Shown here: positions 9,812-17,390 of the stretch, one piece after another
Position numbering within the stretch: the stretch's first letter is position 1
How the letters are laid out: each line of letters begins with the position of its first letter
The notes under the pieces: generated by a model
What the model was told of the DNA's origin: nothing
The model's input: the letters and a program-made list of their open reading frames with translations, nothing else
Database searches by the model: none
Origin: Streptomyces pseudovenezuelae
GTDB taxonomy: Bacteria > Actinomycetota > Actinomycetes > Streptomycetales > Streptomycetaceae
Assembly (NCBI RefSeq): GCF_001513955.1
Contig: NZ_KQ948144.1
Coordinates: 1 to 63,088, forward strand
Direction: 5' to 3'
Length of the DNA: 63,088 nt
Position numbers and translations under genes: made by a program

Positions 9812-11645
9812 CCGCGAGGGACGCGGCCGGCGGGTGCCGGGGCGGACCGTGGTGTACGCCGCCTGTGGCGTCGTACTGCTGGCGGGGTGTGCCTCCATGC
9901 CGGACAGCGGCGATCTGCGCGGGGTCGACTCCACGGCGCGGCAGGACACGCCGGTGCGGGTCTTCGCGATGCCGCCGCAGGAGGACGCCGAGCCCACGGA
10001 CATCGTGCAGGGCTTTCTCGAGGCGCTGACCAGCGACGACCCGAACTACGAGACGGCCCGCAAATACCTGACCACGAGTGCGGCGAAGCAGTGGCAGCCC
10101 GGGCTGTCCACCACGGTCCTCGACGACGGGCCCGGTGCCGACGTCGTGCCGCCGGTGGACCGGGAGCAGAGCGACGACAAGTCGTTCACGCTGGTCGGCA
10201 CCAAGGTGGCGGTGGTGGACGCGCAGCAGTCTTACGCGCCGGCATCGGGCGAGTACCGGGAGACCGTGCACCTCGTGCACGACAAGAAGACCAAGCAGTG
10301 GCGGATCGACAGCCCCCCGCGCGGTGTCGTCATGGGCAGGTCGGACTTCCAGCGGAACTACGTGTCCGTCAACAAGTACTACTTCGCGTCGAACACCAGG
10401 GCGGCGACGGCTCCGCAGACCGTGGCGGTCGCCGACCCCGTGTATGTGCGTGAGCGCGTGGATCCCATGACGCAGTTGGTGCGGTCCCTGCTCAAGGGAC
10501 CGACGAGCTGGCTCGACCCCGTCGTCAGGACGAGTTTTCCCACCGGTACGGCGCTCAGGAGCGGCGTCTCCTCGCTGGCTCCGGACGACCGGAGCACGCT
10601 GACGGTGCCGCTCAACACCAAGGCCGAGAACGCCGGCATGGACCAGTGCAAGGCGATGGCGGCCCAGCTGCTGTTCACGCTGCAGGACCTCACCCCTGCG
10701 GTGGACGAGGTCGAGCTGCAGGCCGGTGGCAGGCAGTTGTGCTCCGCCGCCGAGAGCGACGCCAACGGGGACGCCACTCGCGGCTCCGTAGAGAACCCCG
10801 AGTTCCTGTACTTCGTCAACGGTGAGCACCGGCTGGTACGGGTCGCGGCGGAGCCGGACGGCAGCGGGGCGAAGGCCCAGCCGGTGCCGGTGCCCGGAGC
10901 GCTGGGTGAGGGCGACAAGGACCTGCGGTCGGTGGCCGTCTCGCGTGACGAGCACACGGCGGCCGGCGTCGGCCTCGACGGCAGGGCGCTGTACGTCGGG
11001 TCTCTGGTGTCGGGCGGGTCGCTCGGGGAGCCGGTGCTGGTCAGCAGCGGCAAGACGACCGGGGACCGGCTGACCACGCCGAGCTGGGACACCGAGGGCG
11101 ATCTGTGGGTGGCCGACCGGAACCCCGCCGATCCGCGGCTGCTGCTGTTCAAGGAGGGCGCGGGCAAGCCGCTGGAGGTGGAGACTCCGGGGCTGGACGG
11201 GCGGATCAGGGACCTGCGGGTGGCCGCCGACGGGGTGCGGATCGCGCTCGTCGTGGAGAAGGGCGGCAAGCAGTCGCTGTTCATCGGGCGGATCGAGCGG
11301 GAGGGCAGGACCGGGGACCCGCAGAGTGTCTCGGTGCGGGAACTGCGCTCCACGACGCCGGACCTGGAGGAGGTCACGACCATGTCCTGGGCCGGCGACA
11401 GCAGGCTCGTGGTGGTCGGGCGCGAGCAGGGCGGCGTGCAGCAGACGCGCTACGTCCAGGTCGACGGCTCCACTCCGGAGGGGCCGCCGCCGGCCGTGCT
11501 CACGGGGGTGAAGGAGATCGCGGCGTCCGAGGACGCCGACATGCCCCTGGTCGCCTACTCGGAGGACGGGATCGTCCGGCTGCCGTCCGGGGCGCAGTGG
11601 CAGAAGGTGGACGCGGACGGGACGGCGCCGGTCTATCCGGGCTGA
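9801..11645 (+). CDS. lpqB: MtrAB-associated lipoprotein LpqB
   Basis: 614 residues from the GTG at 9801, which overlaps the end of mtrB by 11 nt and has a strong RBS (GGGGGAGG at 9787-9794). The signal peptide ends in lipobox LAGC (27-30), so the protein is anchored outside the membrane at Cys30. A GerMN-like domain is expected at about 170-320, followed by a C-terminal LpqB beta-propeller region (repeats such as YFVNGEHRLVRVA and MSWAGDSRLVVVG). LpqB interacts with the MtrB sensor domain in mycobacteria and affects phosphorylation of MtrA. Longer in-frame starts lie inside mtrB and are rejected. Confidence 0.94.
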   Translation: MDADREGRGRRVPGRTVVYAACGVVLLAGCASMPDSGDLRGVDSTARQDTPVRVFAMPPQEDAEPTDIVQGFLEALTSDDPNYETARKYLTTSAAKQWQPGLSTTVLDDGPGADVVPPVDREQSDDKSFTLVGTKVAVVDAQQSYAPASGEYRETVHLVHDKKTKQWRIDSPPRGVVMGRSDFQRNYVSVNKYYFASNTRAATAPQTVAVADPVYVRERVDPMTQLVRSLLKGPTSWLDPVVRTSFPTGTALRSGVSSLAPDDRSTLTVPLNTKAENAGMDQCKAMAAQLLFTLQDLTPAVDEVELQAGGRQLCSAAESDANGDATRGSVENPEFLYFVNGEHRLVRVAAEPDGSGAKAQPVPVPGALGEGDKDLRSVAVSRDEHTAAGVGLDGRALYVGSLVSGGSLGEPVLVSSGKTTGDRLTTPSWDTEGDLWVADRNPADPRLLLFKEGAGKPLEVETPGLDGRIRDLRVAADGVRIALVVEKGGKQSLFIGRIEREGRTGDPQSVSVRELRSTTPDLEEVTTMSWAGDSRLVVVGREQGGVQQTRYVQVDGSTPEGPPPAVLTGVKEIAASEDADMPLVAYSEDGIVRLPSGAQWQKVDADGTAPVYPG

Positions 11646-11950
11646 CGTGACGGGACCGCCCTGTCGGGAGCGGCCGCTTTTGCCGGGGCGAGGCCCTGGC
11701 GGGGGCGGCCGCTTTTGTTCTGGGGCGGGTGGGGGATTCGTGGCGGGGCGGACGGTCTGGATTCGCCGAGTGGGGCGGACCGGAATCGTCGTACGGGGTT
11801 GATTCGCGGGCTGTGTTTGCGACCGAGGGTTAGCTGTATAGGGCCGGTAATTGTGGTGGGAACTGCTGTTCGTGTCCCGGGGCGGGGTTTTCCACAGGGC
11901 GTTATCCACAGGGGTGGCCGGTCGGCTTCGGCGTTGGCACAGTGGTGGGC
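11646..11950. other. lpqB-comF intergenic region
   Basis: Non-coding stretch of 305 bases. It holds two GCGGCCGC palindromes, each followed by TTTTG (11670-11682 and 11705-11717), which could act as weak tandem terminators after lpqB, a relatively AT-richer patch (11750-11870), and two DnaA-box-like nonamers (listed separately). No gene or small RNA is recognised. Confidence 0.6.
11888..11910 (+). promoter_or_regulatory. Two DnaA-box-like sites
   Basis: TTTTCCACA (11888-11896) and TTATCCACA (11902-11910) both match the classical DnaA-box consensus TTWTNCACA; the second is a perfect strong box. They are in the same orientation, 14 nt apart start to start, about 40-60 nt upstream of comF. A regulatory or DnaA-titration role is inferred only from the sequence match. 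Confidence 0.5.
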
Positions 11951-13345
11951 ATGCGGGGGTGGTGGCGGGACCTCACCGATCTGGTGCTGCCGGCCGAGTG
12001 CGGAGGCTGCGGGAAGCCTCGCACGGTGCTCTGTCCGGAGTGCCGTGCCGCCTTGTACGGGGCCGTGCCGGGCCGGGTGCGACCGGTGCCGGAACCGCCC
12101 GGACTGCCGGTCGTGCACGCGGCGGCCCGGTATGCGGATGCGGTACGGGCGGCATTGCTGGCCCACAAGGAGAGGGGGGCGCTGGGCCTCGCGGGGCCGC
12201 TCGGTACGGCTCTGGCGGGGGCCGTGTCGGCGAGCGTGCGGGAGGTGTGCGAGTCGGGGGGTGAGGAGTCGGCCCGGGGATGGTCTCGGGGGGCCTGGGA
12301 GCGGGGTCATGGGGCTTTGGCGGGGCGTGGTGGGGAGTTGGAGGGTGGGCCTGCTGGACGGGTGACGGTGGGCCTTGACGGGGCGGAGGTCAGTGGGGCG
12401 GGTGCTGCAGCTTTGGCCGGCGGCCGGGACGCGGCAGGTGTCGAGGCCTTGCGCGGGGGCGGGTTTGCCTTCCCGGTCAATGCCGGGGTCTCACCCCTCG
12501 ACGCACCACGTGCGGCCAGGGTCTCTGCCTCCGGCACCCCGTTGCTGCGGGGGCCTGTCCTGCTCGTTCCCGTACCGTCCGCGCGACGGGCGGTTCGGGC
12601 TCGGGGGCATGATCCGGCGCGGCGGATCGCGCTCGCGGCGGCGGGGGAGCTGCGGCGGGCGGGGATGCCGGCGCGGGTGGTGGCCGTACTGCGGCAGCGG
12701 CGATGGGTGGCCGACCAGTCGGGGCTCAACTCCCGGCAGCGGCTGGACAACCTCGCGGGCGCGCTGACCGTGGTCCCCGGTGGCGGGCGGCTCCTGGCCG
12801 AGGGCCTGGTCGTGCTGGTCGACGACCTGATGACGACGGGCGCGTCCCTGACGGAGGCGGCGCGGGCCGTCCAGGAGGCGAGGGCTCGGGAGAACCGGGC
12901 AGCGGTGGCTCTGGAGGACCTCGCGCGCCGCGGTGAACGGACGACCGCCGGACACCGTGATCATCGACAACAGGGACGAGGAGAGCGCGGCGGTCCTCGG
13001 TCGCCGGGAACGGAGTCGCTGTCCGGTGATCGACCGCCGGGCACGGTGGGCAGGCGTGTCCGAGGACAGCCGGGGAAGGACGGATGCCATGACGAACGGC
13101 GGCAGGACGGCAGCGGGCGGCGCGGTGGACGAGTGGTGGCCGGATGTCGCGATGATCCGGCGGACCTCGTGTACACCGCGGCAACTCGGGAAGGCATGGG
13201 GGAACGGACGGCGGCAGTGACGGAGGAGGGCACGGACCGGGAGCGCTGCGTGGCGACAACGGCGGGCGCCGGGGGCGTCCGTGACGTGGTCTGCGCGGCC
13301 GTGGTCGCGGCGCCGCCGGATTCTTTCGAAATAAACCGGAACTGA
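11951..13345 (+). CDS. ComF-family phosphoribosyltransferase-like protein, with large insertions
   Basis: 464 residues, roughly twice the usual ~240. The N-terminal zinc ribbon has Cys17, Cys20, Cys28 and Cys31 (CGGCGKPRTVLCPEC). The PRPP-binding loop VLVDDLMTTGAS lies near 287-299, and the usual Streptomyces C-terminus AAVVAAPPDSFEINRN closes the protein. Two Gly/Arg/Ala-rich insertions interrupt the fold: about 90-195, before LLRGPVLLVPVPSARRAVR, and about 312-446, before the last strand. ComF proteins are linked to DNA uptake in naturally competent bacteria, but the role in Streptomyces is unknown. Within the second insertion the third-position GC bias shifts to another frame (see findings). 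The ATG at 11951 is chosen over GTG codons 6-9 nt upstream. Confidence 0.8.
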   Translation: MRGWWRDLTDLVLPAECGGCGKPRTVLCPECRAALYGAVPGRVRPVPEPPGLPVVHAAARYADAVRAALLAHKERGALGLAGPLGTALAGAVSASVREVCESGGEESARGWSRGAWERGHGALAGRGGELEGGPAGRVTVGLDGAEVSGAGAAALAGGRDAAGVEALRGGGFAFPVNAGVSPLDAPRAARVSASGTPLLRGPVLLVPVPSARRAVRARGHDPARRIALAAAGELRRAGMPARVVAVLRQRRWVADQSGLNSRQRLDNLAGALTVVPGGGRLLAEGLVVLVDDLMTTGASLTEAARAVQEARARENRAAVALEDLARRGERTTAGHRDHRQQGRGERGGPRSPGTESLSGDRPPGTVGRRVRGQPGKDGCHDERRQDGSGRRGGRVVAGCRDDPADLVYTAATREGMGERTAAVTEEGTDRERCVATTAGAGGVRDVVCAAVVAAPPDSFEINRN

Positions 13346-13657
13346 CTGCGTAGTTGCATCGTTGCAGGTTACGAGAGGGTAAATTCACCTGAACGGAGGT
13401 ACGCCGCAGTAGAGGGTGACGACATCCGTCCAGGCGAGATATGTTCGGTTGTGAGAGAAAGGCGCAGGCCACACCTCGCGAATCCGAATGCCGTACCCGC
13501 GGGATTTCCACCTTCACCCGCGACGGTGGAATGGAGATCTTGCCCGCGGGGGAGGAGGTGGACGTCACCGAGTCCGAGGTTCCGGGGCTCACCGGAGCCT
13601 GGTGCAAAAGGGAGATGCTCCGCATCGAGGCGGAGCGATCCGGGAACGGAGTTCTGC
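13346..13657 (+). other. hpf upstream region
   Basis: 312 bases between comF and hpf without a supported gene. It contains a TTGCA-TCGT-TGCAG imperfect palindrome (13354-13368) and GAGAGGGTAAAT (13372-13383), whose GGGTA resembles a SigB-type -10 with a GTTG about 17 nt upstream. It is a candidate stress-responsive promoter for hpf; this is a weak match by eye. Confidence 0.35.
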
Positions 13658-14350
13658 GTGGACATCGTCGTCAAGGGCCGCAAGACCGAGGTGCCCGAGC
13701 GGTTCCGCAAGCACGTGGCCGAGAAGCTGAAGCTGGAGAAGATCCAGAAGCTCGATGGCAAGGTGATCAGCCTCGACGTCGAGGTGTCCAAGGAGCCGAA
13801 CCCCCGACAGGCCGACCGCTGTGACCGAGTGGAGATCACGCTCCGCTCCCGCGGTCCGGTGATCCGGGCGGAAGCGGCAGCCAGCGACCCGTACGCGGCA
13901 CTCGACTTGGCAGCGGAGAAGCTGGACGCCCGGCTGCGCAAGGAGCACGACAAGCGCCACACACGCAGGGGCGCACGACGGCTCACGGCTGCCGAGGTGG
14001 CCGACCACGTTCCGGACGCGGCGACGCTCAACGGCAACGGACAGGCCGTCCACGAGGAAGAGTCGGACGGCGTGCCCACCAAGAAGATCGGCTCGCTGGA
14101 GATCAAGGGTGAAGGCCCCCTCGTCGTCCGTGAGAAGACCCACGTCGCCTCCCCGATGACCCTCGACCAGGCGCTCTACGAGATGGAACTGGTCGGGCAC
14201 GACTTCTATCTGTTCGTCGACTCCGAGACCAAGGAACCGAGTGTCGTCTACCGGCGGCACGCCTATGACTACGGCGTCATCCACCTGAGCACGGACCCGA
14301 TGGTCGCCCGGGCGCACTCTCCCGCGGCCGGCGACACGACGGGCAGCTGA
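13658..14350 (+). CDS. hpf: Ribosome hibernation promoting factor, long form
   Basis: 230 residues, the long-HPF length. The N-terminal S30AE/YfiA domain (about 1-100) starts DIVVKGRKTEVPERFRKHV and carries the basic stretch KEHDKRHTRRGARR. A variable linker (about 105-165) leads to the C-terminal dimerisation domain (about 170-225) with PMTLDQALYEMELVGHDFYL. Long HPF dimers pair 70S ribosomes into inactive 100S particles in stationary phase. The start is the GTG at 13658 with RBS ACGGAG (13646-13651); longer in-frame starts have no RBS. It lies between comF and an orphan regulator, the conserved Streptomyces order. Confidence 0.93.
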   Translation: MDIVVKGRKTEVPERFRKHVAEKLKLEKIQKLDGKVISLDVEVSKEPNPRQADRCDRVEITLRSRGPVIRAEAAASDPYAALDLAAEKLDARLRKEHDKRHTRRGARRLTAAEVADHVPDAATLNGNGQAVHEEESDGVPTKKIGSLEIKGEGPLVVREKTHVASPMTLDQALYEMELVGHDFYLFVDSETKEPSVVYRRHAYDYGVIHLSTDPMVARAHSPAAGDTTGS

Positions 14351-14373
14351 CCCTCCCGGATGACAGCTGAGCC

Positions 14374-14410
14374 GGTGCCCCTGGAGCGCGTGCGCGCCCC
14401 CAGGGGCACC
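14374..14410. terminator. Hairpin terminator after hpf
   Basis: Perfect 11-bp stem GGTGCCCCTGG (14374-14384) / CCAGGGGCACC (14400-14410) with a GC-rich loop. No T-tract is present, which is usual for Streptomyces terminators. Confidence 0.65.
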
Positions 14411-14552
14411 CGCGTGCAACCACTTCGCGCCCCGCTCTGTCACCTCACTGTCGTCCGGGCATGAAATCATGGGCCCACCGGCCCAACCGGTGGGTCGTTG
14501 CCTTGGGTTGGCGATGGCACAGGACCAGCCACAGCCTTCAGGGGGAGGAACG

Positions 14553-15299
14553 ATGGCGGACAGCTTCGGACCGCTGCACGGCCAGGACGCCGGCGACGGT
14601 GTCGTCGGCGTGGGCGCGGACACGGGCTCTCCACGCAAGGAGCCGATCCGGGTTCTCGTCGTGGACGACCACGCACTCTTCCGGCGCGGACTGGAGATCG
14701 TGCTCGCGGCCGAGGAGGACATCCAGGTCGTGGGGGAGGCGGGCGACGGCGCGGAGGCCGTTGACAAGGCCGCCGACCTGCTGCCGGACATCGTTCTGAT
14801 GGATGTGCGGATGCCCAAGCGGGGCGGGATCGAGGCCTGCACCTCCATCAAGGAGGTGGCACCCAGCGCCAAGATCATCATGTTGACGATCAGTGACGAG
14901 GAAGCCGACCTCTACGACGCGATCAAGGCGGGCGCGACCGGATATCTCCTCAAGGAGATCTCGACGGACGAGGTGGCCACCGCCATTCGCGCCGTGGCCG
15001 ACGGCCAGTCGCAGATCAGCCCTTCCATGGCGTCGAAACTGCTCACCGAGTTCAAGTCGATGATCCAGCGGACGGACGAGCGCCGTCTGGTGCCGGCGCC
15101 GCGGCTGACCGACCGTGAGCTGGAAGTCCTCAAGCTCGTCGCCACCGGGATGAACAACCGCGACATCGCGAAGGAGTTGTTCATCTCCGAGAACACCGTG
15201 AAGAACCATGTGCGCAACATCCTGGAGAAGCTGCAGCTGCACTCCAGGATGGAGGCGGTGGTCTACGCGATGCGGGAGAAGATCCTCGAGATCCGCTGA
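14553..15299 (+). CDS. NarL/FixJ-type response regulator (orphan)
   Basis: 248 residues. A ~33-residue N-terminal extension is followed by a receiver domain with phospho-acceptor Asp84 (VLMDVRMPKRGG) and a C-terminal LuxR-type HTH (about 185-245, LTDRELEVLKLVATG and ENTVKNHVRNIL). The ATG at 14553 has an ideal RBS (GGGGGAGGAA at 14541-14550), so the upstream in-frame ATG codons are rejected. No histidine kinase gene is adjacent, so the partner is unknown. The gene converges on the AlkZ-like gene with only 12 nt between them. Confidence 0.92.
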   Translation: MADSFGPLHGQDAGDGVVGVGADTGSPRKEPIRVLVVDDHALFRRGLEIVLAAEEDIQVVGEAGDGAEAVDKAADLLPDIVLMDVRMPKRGGIEACTSIKEVAPSAKIIMLTISDEEADLYDAIKAGATGYLLKEISTDEVATAIRAVADGQSQISPSMASKLLTEFKSMIQRTDERRLVPAPRLTDRELEVLKLVATGMNNRDIAKELFISENTVKNHVRNILEKLQLHSRMEAVVYAMREKILEIR

Positions 15300-15311
15300 C
15301 GAGGCTTCCGG

Positions 15312-16496
15312 TCAGAGCAGGGTCGCCGACAGAGCTCGGGTCACCTCCTTGGCGAGCGGCTCGCGCAGATCCGGCGCGTCCACCCGCTCGACCCGGATGT
15401 CCGTGCAGTCCACCCAGCTCGCGGCCTCGACCAGGGCCTGGGCCACTGCCGGGACCGCCTTCGGGCCGTCCAGAGTGACCTGCCTGGCCACCAGCGTGCC
15501 GCCCTCCCGGGCAGGGTCCACGCGGCCGACGAGACGGCCACCGGCCAGCACCGGCATCGCGAAATAGCCGTAGACCCGCTTGGGCCTGGGGACGTACGCC
15601 TCCAGGCGGTGGGTGAAGCCGAAGATCCGCTCCGTGCGCGCGCGTTCCCAGATCAGGGAGTCGAACGGGGACAGCAGGGTGGTGCGGTGGCGGCCGCGCG
15701 GGGAGGTCTCCAGGGCGGCGGGATCGGCCCAGGCCGGCTTGCCCCAGCCCTCGACCGTGACCGGCACCAGGCCCGAGTCGGCGATCACCGCGTCGACCTG
15801 TTCGCCCTTGAGGCGGTGGTAGTCGGCGATGTCCGCGCGGGTGCCGACGCCCAGCGACTGGCCGGCGAGACGGACCAGGCGGCGCAGGCACTCGGCGTCG
15901 TCCAGCTCGTCGTGGAGCAGGTCGGCGGGGACCGCGCGCTCGGCGAGGTCGTAGACGCGCTTCCAGCCGCGGCGCTCCACGCAGACCACCTCGCCGTACA
16001 TCAGGGCGCGCTCGACGGCGACCTTGGTGCCCGACCAGTCCCACCACTCGCTGGTCTTCTTCGCGCCGCCCAACTCCGTGGCGGTGAGCGGGCCCTCGGT
16101 GCGGAGCTGCTTGATGACCTGGTCGTAGGTGCCGTCCGGGAGCTGGTGGTTCCAGTGCGGGCGGCTGCGGTAGGCGCGGCGGCGGAAGGCGAAGTGGGGC
16201 CATTCCTCGATGGGGAGGATGCACGCCGCGTGCGACCAGTACTCGAAGGCGTGGGTGTCGGTCCAGTAGGCCTTCTCCACCTTCTTGCGGCCCACCGCGC
16301 CGAGCCGGGCGTACGGGATCAGCTCGTGGGAGCGGGCGAGCACCGAGATGGTGTCGAGCTGGACCGCGCCGAGGTGACGGAGGACGCCGCGGACCCCGGC
16401 CCGGCGGTCGGGGGTGCCGAGGAAGCCCTGGGCGCGCAGCACGATGCGGCGGGCCTCGTCGGCCGAGAGGTCGGTGGTGGGAGGCGCAGTCGTCAT
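15312..16496 (-). CDS. AlkZ/YcaQ-family winged-helix DNA glycosylase
   Basis: 394 residues, typical for the HTH_42 (YcaQ/AlkZ) family. This family includes E. coli YcaQ and Streptomyces sahachiroi AlkZ, which unhook interstrand DNA cross-links and bulky N-alkyl adducts. The catalytic QxD-type motif is visible in LGAVQLDTISVLARSHEL, and the typical PLLSPFDSL-like segment appears as TTLLSPFDSLIWER with RTERIFGFTHRLEAY downstream. The start is MTTAPPTTD at 16496; longer in-frame ORFs begin inside the GNAT-side spacer. It is probably a housekeeping repair enzyme rather than self-resistance, because no biosynthetic cluster is near. Confidence 0.87.
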   Translation of the reverse strand: MTTAPPTTDLSADEARRIVLRAQGFLGTPDRRAGVRGVLRHLGAVQLDTISVLARSHELIPYARLGAVGRKKVEKAYWTDTHAFEYWSHAACILPIEEWPHFAFRRRAYRSRPHWNHQLPDGTYDQVIKQLRTEGPLTATELGGAKKTSEWWDWSGTKVAVERALMYGEVVCVERRGWKRVYDLAERAVPADLLHDELDDAECLRRLVRLAGQSLGVGTRADIADYHRLKGEQVDAVIADSGLVPVTVEGWGKPAWADPAALETSPRGRHRTTLLSPFDSLIWERARTERIFGFTHRLEAYVPRPKRVYGYFAMPVLAGGRLVGRVDPAREGGTLVARQVTLDGPKAVPAVAQALVEAASWVDCTDIRVERVDAPDLREPLAKEVTRALSATLL

Positions 16497-16546
16497 GGGT
16501 CCGAACGATAGAGGCCGGCACTGACAATGCGAGGTGACCTGCGGAT

Positions 16547-17119
16547 CTACGGAGCCGCGGGGAGGTACTGCAGCGTCGACGGCAGGCCCAGGTCCGAGGG
16601 CAGCAGTGCTCCCAGCCAGCAGTCCCGGCGGACGCCCTGGTGGGCGATGCCGGAGCGCAGGACGCCCTCGATGACGAAACCGGCGCGTTCCGCCACCGCG
16701 CGGGAGGGCTGGTTGCCCACTTCCGCGCGCCACTCCACACGATCGATCGACAGTTCGGCGAACGCCCAGCGGGAGGCGGCGCGTACCGCCTCGGTGACGT
16801 AGCCGTTGCCGCGGTGTTCCTTGGTGGCCCAGTAGCCGATCTCGGCCGTGCCCGGCGAACGCATGGTCAGACCCAGCATGCCGACCAGCTCCTCCCTTTC
16901 GGGCAGGAACAGGCCCCAGGTGAACATCGTGTCGTTCGCCCAGCCCGCCGGGGCCAGTTGCTCCGTGAAGCTCTGGGCGTGCTCCAGCAGGTAGGGGGAG
17001 GGGATCGTGGTCCAGCGCAGGATGTCGGGATCCTGCACGGCCGCGAGGACGGTCTCGGTGTCCTGCGGGGTGGGCGGGCGCAGCAGGAGACGGTCCGTGG
17101 CCAGCGTGACGGGTTCCAT
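16547..17119 (-). CDS. GNAT-family N-acetyltransferase (RimJ/RimL type)
   Basis: 190 residues, Acetyltransf_3 type. It starts TLATDRLLLRPPTPQDTETV and carries the acetyl-CoA pocket near GYWATKEHRGNGYVTEAVRA, followed by VEWRAEVGNQPSRAVAERAGF and GVLR, all typical of RimJ/RimL-like ribosomal-protein or small-molecule N-acetyltransferases. The substrate cannot be assigned. It is probably monocistronic or co-transcribed with the downstream AlkZ-like gene (50 nt gap) and divergent from secA. Confidence 0.88.
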   Translation of the reverse strand: MEPVTLATDRLLLRPPTPQDTETVLAAVQDPDILRWTTIPSPYLLEHAQSFTEQLAPAGWANDTMFTWGLFLPEREELVGMLGLTMRSPGTAEIGYWATKEHRGNGYVTEAVRAASRWAFAELSIDRVEWRAEVGNQPSRAVAERAGFVIEGVLRSGIAHQGVRRDCWLGALLPSDLGLPSTLQYLPAAP

Positions 17120-17390
17120 CGGCCGATTCTGCTCAGGTGTTCGGCGCGGATGCCATCATTTTCGCTGTGGGTGAGCGGGTGATCACAATTCGCGCAATTC
17201 GTGAGCGGGGCGCGGCACCATCGGCGTTCCCCCTCCGTTGTCCCCTTTGAAGCAGATTTGAAAGAGCTGACAGTCGGCGTACCCGGCAGGCCTCCCGGCG
17301 TGGCGGGGTCCTCGCATACGATGGCCGTTGCTCAGTAAGCCAAATGGAAACCGACCGTCCCAGGCCCGACCGGCAAGGAGACCAACCCCC
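17120..17390 (+). promoter_or_regulatory. Divergent GNAT/secA promoter region
   Basis: 271 bases. A TACGAT -10-like hexamer (17317-17322) about 70 nt before the secA GTG is the only clear promoter-like element. The RBS for secA (AAGGAG at 17375-17380) is followed by 10 nt and the GTG. No gene is seen. Confidence 0.35.
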
